Assembly (NCBI RefSeq): GCF_017349075.1
Contig: NZ_JAFMOF010000004.1
Coordinates: 372,001 to 436,000, forward strand
Origin: Streptomyces triculaminicus
GTDB taxonomy: Bacteria; Actinomycetota; Actinomycetes; Streptomycetales; Streptomycetaceae
Length of the DNA: 64,000 nt
Direction: 5' to 3'
The notes under the pieces were generated by a model. The model was not told the DNA's origin, did no database searches, and was given only the letters and a program-made list of their open reading frames with translations. A program made the position numbers and the translations under genes. Shown one piece after another: positions 28,375 through 48,200 of the stretch (positions within the stretch are counted from its first letter, which is position 1; every line of letters begins with the position of its first letter).

Positions 28375-29136
28375 TCATGCCTGCCGCAGCCGGCCGGCTA
28401 TCTCCTCGGTCACCGCCGCCTGGTGGTCGGCGAGGTAGAAGTGACCGCCGGGGTAGACCTTGAGCTCGAACGGGCCCTCGGTGTGGCGCTCCCAGGCGGC
28501 GACCTCGTCGAGCGTCACCTTGGGGTCGGCGTCGCCGGTCATGGCCAGGACCGGGCAGCGCAGCGGCTCCCCCGGCTCGTAGACGTAGGTCTCGGCGGCC
28601 CGGTAGTCGGAGCGGATGGCGGGCAGGACCATCCGCAGCACCTCCTCGTCCTTGAGCAGTCCGGAGGCGGTGCCGTCGAGGCGGTCGACCTCGGCGACCA
28701 GGCCCCGGTCGTCGAGCAGGTGCACGGTCTCGCTGCGGTGCGTGGAGGGCGCCCGGCGGGCGGAGGCGAAGAGCCCGGCCGCGACGATGTCCTTCTCCCG
28801 TTCGAAGCGCCGGGCCACCTCGAAGGCCAGCGAGGCGCCCAGGCTGTGGCCCAGGAACGCCAGAGGGCGGTCCGCCCAGGGCAGCAGCGCGGCGTAGACC
28901 CGGTCGGCGAGGTCGGGGACGTTGTCGATGAGCGGTTCGTTGCGCCGGTCCTGGCGGCCGGGGTACTGGACGCTGAGCACCTCGGCGAACGACGGCATCG
29001 CCTTGGACAGGGGGAAGAAGTAGCTCGCGGCGCCGCCGGCGTGCGGCAGGCACACCAGCCGCACCTCGCTGTCCGGGCGCGGGTGGAACCTGCGGATCCA
29101 CAGGCCGTTGTCGTCACCCGAGAGGTTGTCGATCAC
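28375..29136 (-). CDS. Type II (editing) thioesterase of the PKS cluster
   Basis: 253 residues. LVCLPHAGGAASYF is the type II thioesterase N-terminal signature. GHSLG at 96-100 holds the nucleophile Ser98, TGDADP the acid, and GGHFYL the histidine. Such enzymes hydrolyse stalled or mis-primed acyl groups from PKS carrier domains. The GTG start has GGAAGGA about 12 bases upstream and lies 61 bases after the last PKS gene, so it is the final gene of the operon. Confidence 0.9.
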   Translation of the reverse strand: MIDNLSGDDNGLWIRRFHPRPDSEVRLVCLPHAGGAASYFFPLSKAMPSFAEVLSVQYPGRQDRRNEPLIDNVPDLADRVYAALLPWADRPLAFLGHSLGASLAFEVARRFEREKDIVAAGLFASARRAPSTHRSETVHLLDDRGLVAEVDRLDGTASGLLKDEEVLRMVLPAIRSDYRAAETYVYEPGEPLRCPVLAMTGDADPKVTLDEVAAWERHTEGPFELKVYPGGHFYLADHQAAVTEEIAGRLRQA

Positions 29137-29197
29137 AGTGGGGTCGTTCCTTCCAACACGGTCGTCTCGGCAGAAGTGCTAGGTGTCCCGACCTTCC

Positions 29198-39190
<9,993 letters not shown>

Positions 39191-39266
39191 GTCTCGTTCA
39201 CCCGCCATAGGAGTTCGTGAAGTCGTGCGTGTTCCGGTGAGCGGCAGGGCCGCGCCGTCGGGGCGG

Positions 39267-42200
39267 TCAGGCACCGTCGAGTTCCTGGTCGATGAGGTCG
39301 AAGATGTCGTCGACGGTGGCCGTCCGCAGGCGCTCGTCGGACGTGGCGCCTCCGTCGGGGCCGTCGTCCGGCCCGGTGGTCTCCGCCGGGGCCGCGGGCG
39401 ATTGGCTGATCCGGGCGAGCACGCTCTGCAGCCGGGTGCGGACGCGGGAGCGTACGAGCTCGTCGTCCGCGCCGACCGCGGCGAGGGCCGCGTCCAGCCG
39501 GTCGAGCTCGCCGAACACGGACAGGGCCGACAGGGCCGGGTCCGCTCCCCCGGGCGCCAGGTCCGCGCCGATCCGCTCGGCGAGCGCCACGGGCGTGGGG
39601 CAGTCGAACACCAGGGTCGCGGGGAGCCTCAGCCCGGTGGCGGCGTTGAGGCGGTTGCGGAGCTCCACGGAGGTCAGCGAGTCGAAGCCGAGCGCCTTGA
39701 ACTCCCGGTTGCGTTCGACCTCCTGCGGGCCGCCGATGCCGAGGACGGCCGCGACGTGCCTGCGGACGAGGTCCAGCAGGATGCCGCTTCGCTCCGTCTC
39801 CGGCAGGCCCTCGAGGCGCCGGCGCAGGCCGTCGGCGTCCCCGCCCGGTGCGGCCGCGGCCCCGGCCGTGCGCCGCGCCGGCGTACGGACCAGGCCGCGC
39901 AGGATCGCGGGCACGGCGGCCGCCTCACCGTCCCGTCCGGCCGTGGTCGGGGAGGCGAAGCGCACCGGCACGGCGACGGCCTGCTCGCCGAGGCGTGCCG
40001 CGTCGAACAGCTCCAGGCCCTCCGCCGCGCGGAAGGAGACCAGGCCGGAGCGGGCCATGCGGCTCCGCCCCCGCTCGTCCAGGCCGTCGGCCATGCCGCC
40101 GTCGGCCCACGGCCCCCAGGCCAGGGACACGGCGGGCAGCCCGGCCGCGCGCCGCCGCCGGGCCAAGGCGTCCAGATAGGCGTTGGCGGCCGCGTAGTTG
40201 CCCTGGCCGGCGCTGCCGAGCGTGGCGGCGACGGAGGAGAACAGCACGAAGGCCGACAGGTCCGCCTCCCGCGTGAGCTCGTGCAGATGGAGCGCGGCAT
40301 CCGTCTTGGGGCGCAGCACGGTCTCCAGCCGCTCGGGGGTGAGGGAGGCGACCAGGCCGTCGTCCAGGACCCCGGCCGCGTGGATCACGGCCGTCAGCGG
40401 GTGGGCTGCGGGGATGTCCGCCAGCAGCGCGCCGAGCGCGTCGCGGTCGGCGGCGTCGCAGGCGGCCACGGTGACGGTCTCGGCGCCCAGGGCGAGCAGG
40501 TCCTCGCGCAGGGCGGCCGCACCCTCGGCGGCCGGGCCGCGCCTGCTCGTGAGCAGCAGGTGGCGTGCGCCGTGTTCGGTCACCAGGTGGCGGGCCACGG
40601 TGCCGCCGAGCGCTCCGGTGGCACCGGTGACGAGCACGGTGCCCTGGGGGTCGGGGGCGGCCGGGACGGTGAGGACGAGCTTGCCGACGTGCCGGGCCTG
40701 GCTGAGGTGTCGCAGGGCCTCGGGTGCCTGGCGGACGTCCCAGCAGGTGAGGGGCAGCGGCCGCAGTACCCCGCGCTCGAACAGCTCGACGAGCGCGCGC
40801 AGCATGGCGCCGATGCGGTCCGGTCCCGCCTCGATGGTGTCGAACGCCTGGTACGACGCGCCGGGACGGGTCGTGGCGATCCGCACGGGGTCTCGGACGT
40901 CGGTCTTGCCCATCTCCAGGAAGCGCCCGCCGTCGGCCAGCAGGCGCAGCGAGGCGTCGACGTACTCACCGGCCAGCGAGTTGAGCACGACGTCCACGCC
41001 CCGGCCGCCGGTGGCCTCGCGGAAGGCCTGCTCGAACTCGAGGGTGCGCGAGTTCGCCAGGTGCTTCTCGTCCAGCCCGTCGGCGCGCAGCGCCGCCCAC
41101 TTGCCGGGGCTCGCCGTGCCGTAGACCTCGGCTCCCAGGTGCCGGGCGAGCTGGGTGGCGGCCATGCCGACGCCGCCGGCGGCCGAGTGCACCAGCAGCG
41201 ACTGGCCGGGGCGCAGGCGGGCCAGGTCGACCAGGGCGTAGTAGGCGGTGAGGAACACGATGGGTACGGACGCGGCCTGGGCGAACGTCCAGCCCCGGGG
41301 CATCGGCGCCACCATGCGGTGGTCGGCGACGGCCAGCGGGCCGAACGACTCGGGGATCATGCCCATGACGCGGTCGCCGGGCGCGAGGCCGGTGACGCCC
41401 GGCCCGGTCTCGGTCACGACGCCGGCGGCCTCGCTGCCGAGCGTCGCGGCGCCGGGGTACATGCCGAGGGCGATGAGCGCGTCGCGGAAGTTGACCCCGG
41501 CGGCGCGCACGGCGATACGCACCTGCCCCTCGCCCAGCGGCGCGGTGGCGGCCGGGTTCTCCGTCAGCGCCAGGGCGTCGAGGGTGCCGATGCCGCTGGT
41601 CGTGAGCCGCCAGCCGGTGGCTCCGGGGGCGGGGCGCAGGGCGTCCTCGGCCGTCCGGCGGGCGAGCCGGGGCGCGTACGCGGTGCCGTGCCGCAGGGCG
41701 AGTTGGGGCTCGCCGACCGTCAGCGCGGCGGTCAGGGCACGGGCGGAGGCGGGGTCGTCGTCGACGTCGAGCAGGACGAAGCGGTCCGGGTTCTCGGTCT
41801 GCGCCGACCGCAGGAGGCCCCAGAGGGCCGCCTGCGCCGGGTCGGCCACGGTCTCGCCGGGCACGGCGGCGACGGCGCCACGGGTGAGCAGCACCAGCCG
41901 AGACCCGGCGAACCGCTCCTCCCCCAGCCACTCCCGCACCAGCTCGAGGGCGTACCGGGTGGCCGTACGCACGTCCTCGGCGGTGTCGCCGCCGGGGATG
42001 TCCGACCGTACGAGCACGGCGTCCGGGGCCGCGGCGGCGAGGGAGGCGAGGTCGGGGTGGCTTACGAGGCCCTCGGCGAGGACGGGCTCGGCGGCACCGA
42101 GCAGGGCGCACGCGGGCCGGGGGGCCGAGTCGGGCAGGGGGACGGCCGGCCAGGCGAGGCGGTACAGCGCGTCCTGGTGCTCGACGGACCGGCCGGCGCC

Positions 42201-45200
42201 GGCGCCGAGCTGATCGACCGTCACAGGGCGCAGGACCAGGGAGTCGATCGAGGCGACGGGCCGGCCGGCGGCGTCCGCGACCAGGAGGGACACCGCGTCC
42301 TGCCCGGCAGGGCGCAGCCGGACGCGGAGCGAGGTCGCGCCCGTGGCGTACAGGCGTACGCCGCTCCACGAGAACGGCACGCGTCCCTGGCCGGTGTCGG
42401 GCAGCAGCCCGCCCAGGCCCACGGCGTGCAACGCCGCGTCGAGCAGCGCCGGATGGACGCCGAAGCCGGTGACGTCGGTGCCGTCGGGCAGCGCGACCTC
42501 GGCGAACGCCTCGCCCTGGGGCGCGCCGTCGTTCGTACCGCCGCCGTCGCTCGTGTCGCTGTCGGCGGCGGCGTGCCACAGGCCGCGCAGGCCCTGGAAC
42601 ACGGGCCCGTAGCCGAAGCCGAGCTCGGTGAGGCGCTCGTAGTAGCCGTCGGTGGGCACCGGGGTGGCGCCGGACGGGGGCCACTGGGCCAGGTCGGGTT
42701 GTTCGCTGGGGGCCGGGGCCGATGTGAGCACGCCGGTGGCGTGCGACACCCAGGGGGTGCCCGGGTCGGCGCCGTCGGCGCGGGAGTACACCTGGGCCGT
42801 GCGGCGCCCGGCGTCGTCGGCGGCGCCGACGGTGACCTGCAGCTGCAGCGCGCCCTCGGCGGGCAGCGCGAGCGGGGCCCGCAGGGTCAGCTCCTCGAGG
42901 TGGTCGCAGCCCACCTCGTCGGCCGCGCGCAGGGCGAGGTCGACGAGGGCGGTGCCGGGCATCAGCACCGCACCCATGACCGCGTGCTCGGCCAGCCACG
43001 GCTGGGCGGCCACCGACAGCCGCCCGGTCAGCACCGCGCCCTCGCCGTCGGCGAGCGCCACCGCGGCGCCCAGCAGCGGGTGTTCGGCGGACCGCAGGCC
43101 GGCGCTCGTCAGGTCGCCGGCCGCCGGGCCGGTGTCGAGCCAGTAGCGTCGGCGCTGGAAGGCGTAGGTGGGCAGGTCGACGGGGCGGGCGTCGTCGCGG
43201 TCGGAGAAGAGGGCGGTCCAGTCGACGGGGACGCCGTGGACGTGGAGCCCGGCGAGGGCATTGATCAGGGCCGCCTCCTCGGGGCGGTCCGCGCGCAGAG
43301 CGGCGACCACGGTGTCCGCCCGGCCGTCGAGGACGGCGTCGGCGAGGGCCGTCAGGACGCCGCCGGGGCCGATCTCGAGGAAGGCGGTCACGCCCTCGGC
43401 GGCCAGCGCCTCGACGGCGTCGGCGAAGCGGACCGCCTGGCGGACGTGCCGCACCCAGTACTCGGGGTCGCACAACTCCTCGGCCGGGACGGACCGGCCG
43501 GTGAGCGTCGAAACGATCGGCAGCGCGGGAGCGGAGAGGGTGATGCTCTCGGCGACCTTGCGGAAGTCGGCGAGCATCGGGTCCATCAGCGGCGAGTGGA
43601 AGGCGTGGGACACGGCCAGGGCCTTGGTCTTACGGCCCTGGGCGGCGAGCTTGGCGGCGATCTCCGTGACGGCCGCTTCGGCACCGGACAGGACCACGGT
43701 CTGCGGGCCGTTGACGGCCGCGATACCGGCCAGGTCCTCGTAGCCGACGAGCAGCGGCAGGACCTCGTCCTCCGACGCCTGCACGGCGACCATGACGCCG
43801 CCGGCGGGAAGCGCCTGCATCAGACGGCCGCGCGCCGCTACGAGCGCGGCGGCGTCGGACAGGGACAGCACCCCGGCGACGTGCGCGGCGGCCAGTTCTC
43901 CGATCGAGTGCCCGGCCAGGAAGTCGGGCCGTACACCCCACGACTCGACAAGACGGAACAACGCCACCTCGACGGCGAACAAGGCGGGCTGAGTGAACCC
44001 GGTCTGATCGAGCAGCTCACCATCGTCGCCGAACACCACATCCCGCAGCGGACGCTCGAGATGCGCGTCCATGTACGCGCACACCTCGTCGAAGGCGTCG
44101 GCGAAGGCCGGGAACGCGGCGTACAACTCCTGCCCCATCCCCACCCGCTGGCTCCCCTGCCCCGAGAACAGGAACGCGACCTTGCCGTCCGTGGCCGCGA
44201 CGCCCCGGACCTCCGTGCCCGTCGTCTCCCCGGCCGCCAGGACGCGCAGGCCGTCCAGCGCTGCCGACCGGTCGGTGACGACCATGGCCGCGCGGTGTTC
44301 CAGCGCCGCGCGCGTGGTGGCCAGCGACAGCGCGACGTCGGCGAGTCCGAGCTCCGGCCGTGCCGTCATATGGGCGAGCAGCCGTTCGGCCTGTTCCCGC
44401 AGGGCGTCCGCGCGGCTTCCGGAAAGCAGCCACGGGACCGGTCGTGAGCCGGCGGGGGCGGTGGCCGGACGCCGGGGCTCGTCCGGGGTGTGCGGCGCCT
44501 GCTCGATGATGACGTGGGCGTTGGTGCCGCTCACGCCGAACGAGGAGATGCCGGCCCGGCGCGGACGCCCCTCGACGTCCGTCGTCCACTCCACGGGCTC
44601 GGTCAGCAGCCGCACCTCGCCCGCCGACCAGTCCACGTGCGGCGACGGCTCATCGACATGCAGCGTCTTCGGCAGCACGCCGTGCCGCATCGCCTGCACC
44701 ATCTTGATGATGCCGCCCACACCCGCCGCGGCCTGCGTGTGACCGATATTGGACTTCAGCGATCCCAGCCACAGCGGACGACCCTCCGGCCGGTCCTGAC
44801 CGTACGTCGCCAACACCGCCTGCGCCTCGATCGGATCACCCAACGTCGTACCCGTACCGTGCGCCTCGACCACGTCCACATCCGCAGCCGACAGACCCGC
44901 ACCGGCCAACGCCTGCCGGATCACCCGCTGCTGCGCCGGACCGTTCGGCGCCGTCAGACCGTTCGACGCGCCATCCTGGTTGATCGCGCTGGACCGCATG
45001 ACCGCGAGCACCTTGTGCCCATTGCGCCGGGCGTCCGAGAGGCGCTCGACGAGCAGCATGCCCGCGCCCTCGCCCCAGCCCGTGCCGTCGGCGGCCGCCG
45101 CGAACGGCTTGCAGCGACCGTCGGGGGCGAGGCCGCGCTGGCGGCTGAACTCGATGAAGGCGTTGGGGCTGGACATGACGGTCACGCCGCCGGCGAGGGC

Positions 45201-48200
45201 CATCGAGCACTCGCCCCGTCGCAGGGCCTGCGCGGCGAGGTGCAGGGCGACCAGGGACGACGAGCAGGCCGTGTCGACGGTCAGGGTGGGGCCCTCGAGG
45301 CCGAAGGAGTAGGCGATGCGTCCGGAGACGACGCTGCCGGAGCTTCCGGTGCCGATGTAGCCCTCCAGGTCCTGCGGCACGCTCAGCAGCCGGGCCGCGT
45401 AGTCCTGGTAGCCGGAGCCGATGAACACTCCGGTGGCGCTGCCGCGCACCGACGTCGGGTCGATGCCGGCCCGTTCGAACGCCTCCCAGGCGATCTCCAG
45501 CAGCAGCCGCTGCTGCGGGTCCATGGCCAGCGCCTCGCGCGGCGAGATGCCGAAGAACGCCGGGTCGAAGTCGCCCACGTCGTGGAGGAAGCCGCCGTCC
45601 TTGGCGTAGGTGGTGCCGGGGCGGTCGGGGTCGGGGTCGTAGAGGGCGTCGAGGTCCCAGCCCCGGTCGGTGGGGAAGCCGGAGACGGCGTCCCGTCCGT
45701 CGGCCACGAGCCGCCACAGGTCTTCGGGCGTGCGGACGTCGCCGGGGTAGCGGCAGCTCATGGCCACGATCGCGATCGGCTCGTCGCCGGGGCCGGCGGC
45801 CGCGACGGACAGGGGCGTGACGGCGGCGTCGGGCGCGCTCGCCGCCGTGCTCGTGCCCGTGCCGAGTTCGGTGGCGAGGTGTGCGGCCAGCACGGCGGGG
45901 GTCGGGTGGTCGAAGACGAGCGTGGCGGGCAGCCGGACGCCGGTGGCCCTGGCCAGCCGGTCGCGCAGCTCGACGGCGGTGAGGGAGTCGAAGCCCAGTT
46001 CGCGGAAGGCACGGTCGGAGGCGACGGCTTCGGTTCCGGTGTGGCCGAGCACGGCGGCCGCTTCGGTGCGGACGAGGTCCAGCAGGGCGCGCCGGCGTTC
46101 GCCGTCGTTCATCGCGGTGACGCGCCGGACGAAGGCGGGAACCTGGTCGCCGGTCCCGCCCGTCCCGCCGGTCCCGTCCGCGTCAGCAGCGGCGGCGGCC
46201 AAGGCGGCCCGTACCTCGGGCAGGTCGCCCAGCAGGGGGCTGGGCCGCAGCAGGGTGAAGGACGGTGCGAAGCGGGCCCAGTCCACGTCGGCGACGGTCA
46301 CGGCGGTCTCGTCGCGGTCGAGCACCCCGCGCAGTGCGGTGATCGCGGCCCGGGGGGCGAGGGCGGGCAGTCCGCGCCGGCGGAGCCGGTCCTCGGCGTC
46401 GCCGTCCTCGACCATGCCGCCGTCGGCCCAGGGGCCCCAGGCCACGGCCGTCCCGGCCAGGCCGCGGGCCCGGCGGCGTTCGGCCAGGGCGTCGAGCGAG
46501 GCGTTGGCGACGGCGTAGGCCGCCTGCCCGCCGGCGCCCCAGACGCCGGAGATCGAGGAGAACATCACGAAGGCGTCCAGCGGTTGGTCGCCCAGGAGCA
46601 CGTCCAGGTGGGCCGCGCCCGTGGTCTTGGCCGCGAGGACGTCCGCGAACCGTGCGGGCGTGGTGTCGGCGAGCATCTCGGGGGTGCCCACGCCGGCCGC
46701 GTGGAACACCGCGGTCAGCGGTTCCTCCTCCGGTACGCCCGCCAGCAGCCGGGCCACGGCGTCGCGGTCGGCCATGTCGCAGGCCTCGATGGTGACGCGG
46801 GCGCCGAGCTCCTCGAGCTCCGCCTTGAGCCGGTCGGCGCCGTCCGCCGCGGGGCCGCGCCGGCTTGTCAGCAGCAGGTGCGGCCGCCCGGTGCCGGCCC
46901 CGGCGAGCCAGCGGGCCACGTGCCCGCCGAGCGCGCCCGTACCGCCGGTGATCAGGATGGTGCCGTGCGGCTGCCACGCCGCCTTCGCCGTGACGGCCCC
47001 TTGCGGGGCGCGCGCGAGGCGCCGTACGAACACTCCCGACCCGCGCACCGCCAGCTGGTCCTCGCCGCCGCCGGCGAGGACGGCCGACAGGCGGCGGGCG
47101 GCGCGGGTGTCGAGCTCGTCGGGGAGGTCGACGGATCCGCCCCAGCGCGAGGGGTGTTCGAGGGCCGCGGTCCGTCCCAGCGCCCACACCTGTGCCTGGC
47201 GGGCGCTGTGCAGGGGGTCGGAGGAGCCGGTGGAGACCGCGCGCCGGGTGACGGACCACAGGGGGGCGTCGAGGCCGACGTCGCCGAGCGCCTGGATCAG
47301 GGCCAGCGTGGCGGCCAGGCCCTCGGTCATCGCCTCGTGCCCGCGGTGCGGCCGCTCGGCGAGGGCGAGCAGGGACAGGACTCCCGTGACGTGGGCGTCG
47401 GCGGGCAGGTGCGCGGCGAGCGTCTCGCGGTCGGCGCCGGCCTCGACGACGACCGGGTGGACGTCGGCGCCGTGGTCGTGCAGCGCCCGTACGACGGCGG
47501 CGGCCCAGGGGTCGTCGGCGTGGGAGGCGGGGGTGAGCGCGAGCCAGGTGCCGCTCAGTGCGGGCGCCTCGAGGTCGGTGGCCGGCTTCCAGACGACGCG
47601 GTAGCGCCACCGGTCGACCGTCGACTGTTCGCGGTTCCTGCGCCGCCAGGAGGAGAGGGCGGGCAGCACCGAGCTCAGTGGGGCGTCGTCCTCGACGTCG
47701 ATGCGGTCGGCGAACGCGGCCAGGTCCTCGCTCTCGACGGCCTCCCAGAAGCCTGCTTCGGCCGGGTTCGCGGCCGGGGCGTCCCCGGCGGCGGCCGAGG
47801 GGTTGCCGGGGACGAAGGCCGTGGACTCCAGCCAGTAGCGGCGGCGTTGGAAGGGGTACGTCGGCAGGTCGGCGAGCGCGGTGCGGTGGCCGCCGAAAGA
47901 GAGGGTGGTCCAGTCGACGGGGACGCCGTGGACGTGGAGCCGGGCGAGGGCGGTGACGACGGCCGCGTCCTCCGGGCGGCGGTCGGCGGTGCGCAGGGCC
48001 GGGACGGCGACGGCGGACTCGTCGTCGAGGACGTCCTGGGCCAGGGCGGTCAGCGCGCCGCCGGGGCCGATCTCGAGGAAGGCCGTCGCGCCTTCGGCGG
48101 CCAGCGACCGGACGGCGTCCGCGAAGCGGACCGGCCGGCGCACGTGCCGGGTCCAGTAGGCGGGGTCGCACAGTTCGTCGGCCGGGACCGGGGCACCGGT

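Noticed and set aside
39191..39274. GTG start at 39274 for the last PKS gene
   Set aside because: It overlaps the previous gene's stop and adds residues unlike docking domains; the ATG at 39190 begins a typical coiled-coil docking segment.
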